Assembly: GCA_902798015.1 (NCBI GenBank)
Contig: CADBVL010000035.1
Location: 1 to 33,573, forward strand
DNA: 33,573 nt
Source of the DNA: an uncultured Bacteroidales bacterium
GTDB taxonomy: Bacteria; Bacteroidota; Bacteroidia; Bacteroidales; Paludibacteraceae
Reading direction: 5' to 3'
Shown: piece after piece, positions 7,297 to 14,166 of the stretch
Position numbering within the stretch: position 1 is the first letter of the stretch
Layout: every line of letters begins with the position of its first letter
The notes under the pieces: model-generated
Databases searched by the model: none
The model's input: the letters and a program-made list of their open reading frames with translations, nothing else
What the model was told of the DNA's origin: nothing
Program-made: the position numbers and the translations under genes

Positions 7297-7473
7297 ATGT
7301 TAGGAACGATTCTGTATGTATTAGGTATCGTGTGCGCAGTATGGTGCGTGCTGGATATCTTCAAGACGGCGAAGTGCGGTCTTCTGGGCAAGATCATTGC
7401 CTCGATTTTGGTATTGGCCTTCAGTTGGATAGGCTTTGCGATCTATTATTTCCTTGTTCGCGGCAAGATCTGA
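7297..7473 (+). CDS. small membrane protein, PLDc_N-like
   Basis: A 58-residue protein (MLGTILYVLGIVCAVWCVLD and onward) with two hydrophobic helices separated by a short basic stretch, FKTAKCGLLGK. The pattern of a first helix ending in VLDIF and a second with W(I)GFAIYYF is that of phospholipase-D-nuclease N-terminal (PLDc_N) type small membrane proteins, whose function is unknown. I start at ATG 7297 because the promoter -7 box lies at 7251-7258; an upstream in-frame start at 7195 would lie before the transcription start. It is a single-gene unit with its own promoter and a strong terminator at 7494. Confidence 0.82.
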   Translation: MLGTILYVLGIVCAVWCVLDIFKTAKCGLLGKIIASILVLAFSWIGFAIYYFLVRGKI

Positions 7474-7493
7474 TTAGAGTTAATCCCACAAAA

Positions 7494-7525
7494 GAAAGGG
7501 CGGCTGAATAGCCGCCCTTTCTCAC
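7494..7525 (+). terminator. terminator of the 58-aa membrane protein
   Basis: A perfect 12-bp stem GAAAGGGCGGCT / AGCCGCCCTTTC with loop GAAT lies 20 nt after the stop codon. The following T run is weak. Confidence 0.85.
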
Positions 7526-7535
7526 TAATTATACT

Positions 7536-7589
7536 GGTTTCGTCCTTATTTAAAGCAGGTTTTGTCCTTATTATATGCAGGTTTTATGC
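7536..7589 (+). repeat. 22-bp direct repeat, two and a half copies
   Basis: Copies at 7536-7557 and 7558-7579 share GGTTT(C/T)GTCCTTATT, and a third partial copy starts at 7580 (GGTTTTATGC). The period is twice the 11-bp period of the next array. It is in the gene-free stretch upstream of the surface-protein promoter. Confidence 0.85.
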
Positions 7590-7669
7590 TGTGCACTTTT
7601 ACTTTTCAATTATTTTGTCCCTTCGTCAATTAGCGCGGAATTTTATCCCACATAGGTATGTACTGCTAT

Positions 7670-7735
7670 GCCGGCGCAACATAGAGGCAACTTAGAGGCA
7701 ACACGGGGTAAACACAGAGGCAACACGGAGGCAAC
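7670..7735 (+). repeat. 11-bp array, six units
   Basis: Six consecutive 11-bp units, most reading close to ANAGAGGCAAC (ATAGAGGCAAC, TTAGAGGCAAC, ACAGAGGCAAC, ACGGAGGCAAC), with a divergent first unit (GCCGGCGCAAC) and third internal unit (ACGGGGTAAAC). The array ends 66 bp before the promoter -33 box. An 11-bp period repeats the same face of the helix, so it could be a protein-binding array. Confidence 0.85.
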
Positions 7736-7801
7736 TCGACATGTAGAACATTTTAGTACCCCTATCCGTTAATCTTTTTTCTGAAAAAGTTGAACTTTTT
7801 C

Positions 7802-7832
7802 TTGTATATATCAAAAATTTTCTGTACCTTTG
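7802..7832 (+). promoter_or_regulatory. promoter of the BspA-like surface protein
   Basis: TTG (7802-7804), 20 nt, then TACCTTTG (7825-7832). It lies about 200 nt upstream of the ATG at 8030, leaving a long leader. Confidence 0.85.
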
Positions 7833-7838
7833 CAGCGG

Positions 7839-7985
7839 TATTGACATTAGTTCGCTATGACGTCTAATAAAATGTTCAATTTTACCCCCCCCCAGAGGCC
7901 GGAAAACAGGCGGTAGTTGGGAAAAATGTTTTATTTAGCAACGCTTAGGCGGTGCATAGTTTTATACACTATGCGCTGCCTTTTT
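7839..7985 (+). promoter_or_regulatory. leader RNA with internal terminator hairpin
   Basis: Between the promoter and the surface-protein ATG lies a leader with a run of nine C (7885-7893) and then a 13-bp hairpin at 7948-7980 (GGCGGTGCATAGT paired with ACTATGCGCTGCC, two G-U pairs, 7-nt loop) followed by TTTTT. This has the form of an intrinsic terminator before the gene. It could be an attenuator or the 3' end of a ~147-nt small RNA. I recognise no known riboswitch class in it. Confidence 0.6.
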
Positions 7986-8029
7986 CTATATGTATAACAA
8001 ACAATACTATTAACTAAACAATCAAATTT

Positions 8030-10036
8030 ATGAAAAAAACATTTACTTTACTCATTGCCCTCATGGCGCTGTGTGTCAGTTCATGGGCAACAGTCACTCA
8101 GCAACAAATTGGTAGTTTCTACTACGAATTGGATGATGAGAACCACACCGCTACTTTGATTAAAAATCCCTATGCAGCAGAATCATGGCAGAGTTATGAT
8201 GTTTATAGTGATTTGGTAATCTCGGCAACGGTTAATGACGGTGTAGCAGACTACACGGTTACAACTATCGGTGAAAGTGCATTCCAAAACGGAGGTATGC
8301 CTTCTCTTGTTATAGAGGAAGGTGTCGTCAACATCGCCAACAATGCATTCTGGGCTTGTTCTAATTTAAAAAAGGCTACATTGCCCTCTACTATTGAAAG
8401 TATTGGAGATTACGCGTTCCAATACTCCGGTCTGACTAAAATCAACATCAATGCAACAACCCCGCCTACGTTGGGTTATTATGTGTTTGAGAATGCGTCT
8501 TCGTTAGCGCATATCTATGTGCCTTCTGCAAGTGTAACAACGTACAAGGGAACAAGCGGTTGGTCCGACCATGCAAGTATCATTGAAGCTGCTCCTATAA
8601 CGGTTGAGTGGAATCAGGCTCAGGTAGCAAGTGTTAATGTTTTTGCAAGTAGTGGCAGCGAGCCGGAATCTCAGACGATTGATGGCATCACTGTTTCGGC
8701 CACAGCTCCGTTATCCGGAGATTACAGCCAGTTCAGTACTTATGTAGATGATGTCTATCATACTTCTAACACTTCCATTTCCATTAATAATATCGGAACA
8801 ATTACTTTTGCTCCTACTTCCGGTAAATTAAAGAGCATTGTCATTGACTGCGGATATCATGAGAATTCGAATCTTCTGGTAGCAGAATCCGGATGGACAT
8901 GGGACGGAGGTGATTATAGCGGCCAACTTATATGGACAAGTCCAACTGCGGAAGGCGCATCGTCCGTAGTATTGGCATGCAGTGGTGAATCATTCTATTT
9001 TGGAAGTATCTCTTCTATTGAGTTTATCTTTGCTGCCGAAGAAGCCGCTCCGGGTGATCCGACACCTGCAGCGACTACTATCACATGGGAGACGACTGAC
9101 CTCGCAACAATTAATGTAGAAATGGGTTACAATTCTACGGGTCAATCTCAATATATTAAAGATATTATTGTCACTAATAGTGCAGTCTATACAGCCGGTC
9201 AATATTGTCATTTTAACACCGCTAATGGTCAATATAATGGAGAAGACTGGCCTGATTTCTCTATGAGTGATGGCGGATCGCTCACTTTCGCTCCGGCAGA
9301 GGGAAAATTGACAAGAATTGTCATCACTTGTGATGATATTTATCCTTCAAATTTAGCTGCAGAATCCGGATGGGTATGGGATGGTTCAAGCAAACTCACA
9401 TGGTCAGATGAAAACGGTGCAACATCTGTAGTATTGGCAGGTGATGGATCTTCGACTTCGTTCTCTTCCGGACCGATTAGACTCATCGAGTTTACCGTGG
9501 TTACGGAATCCGCAACTGTAGATCCTAATTCAGTTACATGGAATGCGTTAATGTTACAGGCTGTAGACCTCTATCAGAGCAGTGGCAATTCTGATGGTTC
9601 TACATCGGTAGAAATGAGGGGTGTTACAGCCTCCGTTTGGGCCGTAGAGGGTGGAAACTATGCACATTTCAAGACCACGAGCGACAATGTAAACATTTCT
9701 GTATCCAATGGAGGAACGCTTACTTTCTCTTCCGCGTCTGAAGAGTTCACAAGCATTGTCATCAACACCAATAATGGTGAGGGATATGGTGGTTCCGATG
9801 GTTGGGTATGGGATTCTGAGGAAGCGACCTTAACCTGGACGGGAGAAGCTACCAATTCAGTTGAGTTGGCTAATTCGTATGTTACCCAAATTACCTCCAT
9901 CGTGTTTACGTTTGCTACTGATGAGCCGGTTGAGCCGGATACAAGAGAAGTTCCGGAACTTAAATTCTATGATAATCTGACAGAAGCAACTATCATACAT
10001 GATAGTTTTGGATGGGATTTTGAACCAGGAACCTAA
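8030..10036 (+). CDS. BspA-like LRR surface protein, N-terminal part (frameshifted)
   Basis: The 668-residue reading begins with a signal peptide (MKKTFTLLIALMALCVSSWA). Residues about 70-185 are BspA-type leucine-rich repeats (TTIGESAFQNG, IANNAFWACSNLKKATLP, SIGDYAFQYSGL). Three related ~140-residue repeats follow, starting near VEWNQAQVASVNVF, ITWETTDLATINVE and VTWNALMLQAVDLY; each ends with a SGWxWDG...LTW...SVxLA...I(E/V)F strand block. The reading ends shortly after PELKFYDNLTEAT at a TAA, but the homologous text continues in another frame from about 10020. Removing one T from TTTT at 10018-10021 joins the two readings as ...FGWD-LNQEPNND. So this is the N-terminal part of one ~1,185-residue secreted protein, either a real phase-off or pseudogene state or a sequencing error. 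Confidence 0.8.
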   Translation: MKKTFTLLIALMALCVSSWATVTQQQIGSFYYELDDENHTATLIKNPYAAESWQSYDVYSDLVISATVNDGVADYTVTTIGESAFQNGGMPSLVIEEGVVNIANNAFWACSNLKKATLPSTIESIGDYAFQYSGLTKININATTPPTLGYYVFENASSLAHIYVPSASVTTYKGTSGWSDHASIIEAAPITVEWNQAQVASVNVFASSGSEPESQTIDGITVSATAPLSGDYSQFSTYVDDVYHTSNTSISINNIGTITFAPTSGKLKSIVIDCGYHENSNLLVAESGWTWDGGDYSGQLIWTSPTAEGASSVVLACSGESFYFGSISSIEFIFAAEEAAPGDPTPAATTITWETTDLATINVEMGYNSTGQSQYIKDIIVTNSAVYTAGQYCHFNTANGQYNGEDWPDFSMSDGGSLTFAPAEGKLTRIVITCDDIYPSNLAAESGWVWDGSSKLTWSDENGATSVVLAGDGSSTSFSSGPIRLIEFTVVTESATVDPNSVTWNALMLQAVDLYQSSGNSDGSTSVEMRGVTASVWAVEGGNYAHFKTTSDNVNISVSNGGTLTFSSASEEFTSIVINTNNGEGYGGSDGWVWDSEEATLTWTGEATNSVELANSYVTQITSIVFTFATDEPVEPDTREVPELKFYDNLTEATIIHDSFGWDFEPGT

Positions 10037-11591
10037 CAATGATGTCATTGAACTTACCCAGACCGAAGGAGATGAATTTAGCTTCAACGTGCTGGATCGT
10101 GGCGATGTAATCGTTACGGCTTCTACCATCGGAAATACGCGTTTCCAACCTGCAAGCATTACGTTTACCATCCATGTGATTGATGGCCAAGCTCCGACTA
10201 AAGAATGTGTACTGAAGTGGGTCAGCGGCCCCAATGCCGGTCAATTAGTGCCTGCTGATTTCGAATTTAACCTTCAAACCGGTGACGAGGTTGAATGGGA
10301 ATCGATGAAATTGTATGAAAAAGCTTACCCAGAGTATGTTTATGCTCCGTCTACCGCCATTTGGGGTTCACGCGACTATCATGTAGCAAGCCTCAATGGT
10401 GAGTTGAAACTTCGCGCACTTATGGCAGGTGATGATGTCTTTACCGTACAATATTCACGCTATCACTATCCGGAGGGATTTGTTAATGGAAACTTCCGAA
10501 CCATTGAGATTCCTGTTCATATCAAGCCTTCGCAGCCGGCTTTGGTATCTGATGTTGACTTCAGCTCCAGTCCTCTGGAAGACCCGAACGTTCTCTTCAA
10601 TACATCGAACTATGACCCTACGTCCCATGAAGCAAAGTTAGAAGGTACGTTGACAACTCAGGAGGTCTTGGATGTATTGCATACGAATAATTATAACTCT
10701 CAGGGTTGGAAAGATAATCTGCCTCAAACGATCAGTTTCGAGCTCGCAGCCGGTAAGGGTAGTTTTGAGGTGAATTGCTCCGTACAATCGGGTTATGAAG
10801 TGCGTATAATAAAGGGCGGTGATACCCAAGCAAATGACATTATTACCAGTTCTACGCCGCAACCGTATGTGGTTAACTATGATGTAACTGACCAGACACC
10901 TGTTGTGATCTTTGTGGCTGTAGCCGGCAGTTCAAATCCTGCACCGAAGCGCGCTCCGGCAGCGAAGAAAGATGCGCCGTTAGCTGCGTTCTCAACGCTT
11001 AGCGTAGCGCCGACCTATCCTGTTACAGCGAAGGCCGATCCGGATAACGCAGGTGTTTATTACAGCACCCATTTCAACGAAACGCAGAAATACAGACTGC
11101 CTGTCGGTACAGATGCTTACGTAGCTACGATCAGCGGTGAGAATATGAACCTGACCAAGGTGGTAGACGGTGGTGATGTCATTCCGGCCAATACCGCCCT
11201 CATCCTCCGTTCGAATTCCGCATCGGTAGTGCTCACTCCGACGGACGATGCGGCCGTTTCGATTACCGCGCCGAATATCCTTCACGGAACGGATTCAGAG
11301 AAGGCTGCTCCGGCTAACTGCTACGTGCTCAGCGGTCACTCCACCGACAATGAGGTAACGGGCGTAGGTTTCTATCAGTTCAGCGGTACACTCGCCGCAC
11401 ATAAGGCGTATGCGACCATCAGCGGTGGTGCTGCTTACGCACCGAAGAAACTGCGCTTCGTATTCAATACCGCTACCGGCATCGATAATACCGGCGCAGC
11501 GGTGAAGAGCGAGAAGCGTCTCGAGAACGGACAACTCATTATTATTAAGAATGGCGTGCGTTACAACGCGCAAGGTCAGATTGTAAAGTAA
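9999..11591 (+). CDS. BspA-like surface protein, C-terminal part (frameshifted)
   Basis: This reading continues the protein that starts at 8030. Its meaningful sequence begins near 10020 (LNQEPNNDVIELTQ); the first residues from 9999 overlap the N-terminal part in another frame and are probably not real. It starts in an Ig-like fold (GDVIVTASTIGNTRFQPASI, typical of Big-type repeats), passes a linker rich in Ala/Pro/Lys (KRAPAAKKDAP), then a beta-rich C-terminal region with ANTALILRSNS. It ends in GIDNTGAAVKSEKRLENGQL followed by IIIKNGVRYNAQGQIVK. This ending resembles the terminus of the giant protein at 28115-31795 and is likely a secretion or sorting domain of the kind seen on many Bacteroidota surface proteins. 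It has no obvious independent start. Confidence 0.75.
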   Translation: MIVLDGILNQEPNNDVIELTQTEGDEFSFNVLDRGDVIVTASTIGNTRFQPASITFTIHVIDGQAPTKECVLKWVSGPNAGQLVPADFEFNLQTGDEVEWESMKLYEKAYPEYVYAPSTAIWGSRDYHVASLNGELKLRALMAGDDVFTVQYSRYHYPEGFVNGNFRTIEIPVHIKPSQPALVSDVDFSSSPLEDPNVLFNTSNYDPTSHEAKLEGTLTTQEVLDVLHTNNYNSQGWKDNLPQTISFELAAGKGSFEVNCSVQSGYEVRIIKGGDTQANDIITSSTPQPYVVNYDVTDQTPVVIFVAVAGSSNPAPKRAPAAKKDAPLAAFSTLSVAPTYPVTAKADPDNAGVYYSTHFNETQKYRLPVGTDAYVATISGENMNLTKVVDGGDVIPANTALILRSNSASVVLTPTDDAAVSITAPNILHGTDSEKAAPANCYVLSGHSTDNEVTGVGFYQFSGTLAAHKAYATISGGAAYAPKKLRFVFNTATGIDNTGAAVKSEKRLENGQLIIIKNGVRYNAQGQIVK

Positions 11592-11593
11592 TG

Positions 11594-11621
11594 TGGAATG
11601 TTTAATGTTTAAAGTTTAAGG
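11594..11621 (+). repeat. heptanucleotide array, four units
   Basis: Units TGGAATG, TTTAATG, TTTAAAG and TTTAAGG lie between the surface-protein stop and the small peptide gene. The last unit provides the purine-rich AAGGAG before the next ATG. Confidence 0.8.
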
Positions 11622-11631
11622 AGACACAGTT

Positions 11632-11802
11632 ATGAAAATCGAAGATAATCGTGCCCTTGTGGCTAAGAAAAAGCTTTATAATCAACCTGAAGTAGAGGTA
11701 ACGCAAATCGCATTGGAGTCCATCATCCTCGCCGGCAGTTGCGCCGGCGGCAGCGGTGCCGGAAAAGTCAATACCGGCATCGATACCGATGACCAATGGT
11801 AA
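11632..11802 (+). CDS. 56-aa Bacteroidales small peptide of unknown function
   Basis: The peptide starts [20 protein letters not shown], continues VEVTQIALESIILAGS and ends in a Gly/Ala-rich tail with CAGGSGAGK and GIDTDDQW. The core pattern (K/Y)xxPxVEVxxI....(L/I)LAGS is one I recall from many short unannotated Bacteroidales genes that follow secreted-protein genes; no function is known to me. An AAGGAG lies 11 nt before the ATG. The segment encoding about DNRALVAKK is a 25-bp word that also occurs after dnaK (26355-26379), and without it the peptide would begin with the usual Met-Lys-Lys-Tyr-like start. I infer that the word was inserted into the gene. A hairpin terminator follows at 11856. 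A modified-peptide precursor is possible but there is no modifying enzyme nearby. Confidence 0.65.
   Translation: MKIEDNRALVAKKKLYNQPEVEVTQIALESIILAGSCAGGSGAGKVNTGIDTDDQW
11645..11669 (+). repeat. 25-bp dispersed word, copy 1
   Basis: Identical to 26355-26379 just after dnaK. It contains ATAATCG, GTGCCC and TTGTGGCTAAG. Here it lies within the small peptide gene and is translated. Confidence 0.9.
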
Positions 11803-11855
11803 TTCCCTATCCATGGGAATACCGAAAATAATTCCAACTATTTCATTTTTTCAAG

Positions 11856-11890
11856 GAGAGCGGCACCAATGAAGTGACCGCTCTCTTTGT
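11856..11890 (+). terminator. terminator after the small peptide gene
   Basis: Stem GAGAGCGG (11856-11863) pairs with CCGCTCTC (11878-11885), followed by TTTGT. It would end the surface-protein/peptide transcript. Confidence 0.75.
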
Positions 11891-11914
11891 CCCCCTAACC
11901 CCCTAACCCCCTCC
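11891..11914 (+). repeat. octanucleotide array, three units
   Basis: CCCCCTAA twice and then CCCCCTCC, directly after the terminator and before the histidine-kinase promoter. Confidence 0.85.
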
Positions 11915-11962
11915 TTACATACGCGAAAACGACATATTTTTCAAAATCCCTATATGTAGGTA

Positions 11963-11994
11963 TTGCACAAGTCAAAAAAAAAGCAGTACCTTCG
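11963..11994 (+). promoter_or_regulatory. probable promoter of the histidine kinase
   Basis: TTG (11963-11965), 21 nt, then TACCTTCG (11987-11994), one mismatch from TAnnTTTG. The predicted start is near 12001, about 30 nt before the proposed TTG start codon, with a small GAAGGG-A-CCCTTC palindrome in between. Confidence 0.55.
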
Positions 11995-12029
11995 ACCTTC
12001 TCCCCTGAAGGGACCCTTCGAAAGTCCGG

Positions 12030-14060
12030 TTGCATTGTCGTGCAAACAGCAATCTTTTAATCAGAAAACATACGCTTGGCTTGGTGATTCTGGCAGTAGT
12101 ACTGTCAGTGGTGAGTTGTCAGAAGTCAGAGATCAGAAATCAGAAGTCAGATGTCAGATATCAGCAGGCAGAGATAAGATGTCAGGAGTTATGCTCGGCG
12201 TTGGAGCGGGGAGCACCGATAGACACGATCCGTGCCATCGCGGAAGGAACGGACGAGGTGCTGTTCTACGTGTTTGACGCGCATCAGATGGTTTACTGGT
12301 CATCGAACCGTTTGTCTTCGGGCGATGTGTTTCTTCATTCATACGACACGTGGCGCGACAAGGAGTTTCGTAATGCGAAGACGAAGGTGCGTTGGAGCCG
12401 CGCCGGCATGTACAATGTGCTGACGGTGCTGCCGATAGAATACACGGAGTTGGAGGACTACACGGATGTCTATACAGTAGCCTCGCAGACGTTCTCTTTC
12501 CGTCAGTTACTGGAGAACGCGGACAAGCCCTACGCTTCGTCTCGTCCGTACTTCATCCTGTGTCATGTGTTGTTCGGCCTGATTATTCTCATCGGCATCG
12601 TTGTATTGATCTATCATCGCGGGATACGTAACATGCGCCTGTCCACGCGTATTATCTATATCGTGTTGATTCCAGTGATGGCGGTGTTCATCTATATCTT
12701 CTTCATGTCGATTCATTATGTTCATTCGACGCAGGAGACCCATCAGCGCCATGATCTGCAGATGCGATCGGAGTACGTGCAGTCGTACTTGCGCAACCTC
12801 TATTATTGGGATCAGGCGTTGACGAGCAGCCAGGCGCCGGGTTTGTCTATCGACCTGCATGACTTAGGTTACGACATGAACCAGGATATCCACGTCTATG
12901 GGCTGAACGGCGAGTTGATTGCCTCATCCAGTCCGGCGTTGTTCAACAGCGGTCTGCTGTCCCGCCGCATGGCTCCGGAGGCGTTATTCACGGAGGATCA
13001 CTCGGTGGTGTGCTACGAGCAGTTGGCGAACCATCCGTACCTGGTGTCGTACGTGCCGTTCCACAACGGTTCGTTCGTGACGATAGGTTATATCGCGGTG
13101 CCGTCCTTTATGAGCGAGCAGACGCGTAATGCGGAGGTGGATAAGTTATTGTCCCATCTGCTACCTCCTTATATCATCGTATTGCTGTTGGCGTTGTTCT
13201 TCGCGTACGCGGCAGCGAAGTCGATGTCGGCACCTATCTCGCTGTTGGCGGAGAAGATGAAAGGGTTCACCATCGGCGGCAAAGAGAACCATATCGACTA
13301 CCCGTACCACGATGAGTTGGGTGCGTTGGTAGAGCGTTATAACCTGTTGGTCGATCGCGTAGAGGCGAGTGCGGAGCAGCTGGCGAAAGCCGAGCGTGAG
13401 AGCGCATGGCGGACGATGGCGCGTCAGATTGCGCATGAGATAAACAACCCTTTGACGCCGATGAAACTGAGTGTGCAGAAACTGCAGCTGAAACGCGGTA
13501 CGGACCAGTTCGATGCTTATTTCGAGAAGACGACGCAGATGTTGATATCCGAGATCGACAACCTCGCGCATATCGCCCAGTCTTTCTCGGCTTTCGCCAA
13601 GCAACCGGAGGTGGTGACAACCGAAGTGGATGTAGCCGAAAAGTTATCGTACGTCATCACCCTGCAGCGCGAGAACGATGCGCAGATACCTGTGCGGTAC
13701 GTAGGTGCCGATTCCGGCGTGGTCGGTTTGGCGGACAAAGAACAGATCAGCCAGGTATTCGTGAACATCATCCGTAATGCGCTGCAAGCGCTGGACGGAC
13801 AGAAAGACGGCGATATCATCGTGACGCTCAATCCGCTGTATTCCGAGAAAGAGATGGAGATCACGATATCCGACAACGGACCGGGTATTCCGGCGGAGAT
13901 ACAGGAGAAAATCTTCCGTCCGAACTTCACAACGAAGAGCAACGGGAATGGGCTTGGACTCGCGATTTCGAAACATATCGTAGAAGGTTCCGGCGGCCGT
14001 ATCACTTTCGCTACGTCCGACAAAGGAACGACATTCTTTATCTATTTGCGCAAAAAGTGA
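12030..14060 (+). CDS. NtrY-like membrane sensor histidine kinase
   Basis: A 676-residue kinase that autophosphorylates and passes phosphate to a response regulator (none is adjacent). It has an N-terminal hydrophobic segment (LGLVILAVVLSVVSC), an extracytoplasmic part, membrane segments at about 174-195, 207-230 and 376-397, a HAMP-like linker from ~400, the H-box RQIAHEINNPLTPMKLSVQK with His ~469, an N-box NIIRNALQAL (~580), and ISDNGPGIP and NGLGLAISKHIVEG of the ATPase. The NPLTPMK form of the H-box and the DNLAHIAQSFSAFAKQP helix are typical of NtrY-type sensors. The start is TTG at 12030, chosen from the promoter position; no ATG precedes the hydrophobic helix. A ten-unit heptamer array (12119-12188) is translated right after the helix. 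The signal sensed is unknown. Confidence 0.88.
   Translation: MHCRANSNLLIRKHTLGLVILAVVLSVVSCQKSEIRNQKSDVRYQQAEIRCQELCSALERGAPIDTIRAIAEGTDEVLFYVFDAHQMVYWSSNRLSSGDVFLHSYDTWRDKEFRNAKTKVRWSRAGMYNVLTVLPIEYTELEDYTDVYTVASQTFSFRQLLENADKPYASSRPYFILCHVLFGLIILIGIVVLIYHRGIRNMRLSTRIIYIVLIPVMAVFIYIFFMSIHYVHSTQETHQRHDLQMRSEYVQSYLRNLYYWDQALTSSQAPGLSIDLHDLGYDMNQDIHVYGLNGELIASSSPALFNSGLLSRRMAPEALFTEDHSVVCYEQLANHPYLVSYVPFHNGSFVTIGYIAVPSFMSEQTRNAEVDKLLSHLLPPYIIVLLLALFFAYAAAKSMSAPISLLAEKMKGFTIGGKENHIDYPYHDELGALVERYNLLVDRVEASAEQLAKAERESAWRTMARQIAHEINNPLTPMKLSVQKLQLKRGTDQFDAYFEKTTQMLISEIDNLAHIAQSFSAFAKQPEVVTTEVDVAEKLSYVITLQRENDAQIPVRYVGADSGVVGLADKEQISQVFVNIIRNALQALDGQKDGDIIVTLNPLYSEKEMEITISDNGPGIPAEIQEKIFRPNFTTKSNGNGLGLAISKHIVEGSGGRITFATSDKGTTFFIYLRKK
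12119..12188 (+). repeat. translated heptanucleotide array, ten units
   Basis: Ten consecutive 7-nt units occupy 70 nt: TCAGAAG, TCAGAGA, TCAGAAA, TCAGAAG, TCAGATG, TCAGATA, TCAGCAG, GCAGAGA, TAAGATG, TCAGGAG. Because three units equal 21 nt, the array encodes a 7-residue repeat: QKSEIRN, QKSDVRY, QQAEIRC. It sits directly after the first hydrophobic segment of the kinase. Confidence 0.92.
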
Positions 14061-14166
14061 CAGGCTTTTTGCGTTTTTAGTTTGTGCGACGATATCATCC
14101 GCCAAGTGGATGAAGAAGTGTAACCTTTGGGTAAACGGCGTATCATACAAGAAAACAAACAAGACG

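Noticed and set aside
7839..7985. A known riboswitch in the leader before the BspA-like gene
   Set aside because: I could not find the conserved core of cobalamin, TPP, SAM, preQ1 or similar classes; only the hairpin and U tract are supported.
12119..12188. CRISPR-like array
   Set aside because: Units are 7 nt with no spacers, and lie in a coding sequence; no cas genes are present. The same applies to the other micro-arrays.
14110..14166. N-terminal extension of the beta-barrel protein from ATG 14110
   Set aside because: The added residues are polar and precede a complete signal peptide starting at 14167.
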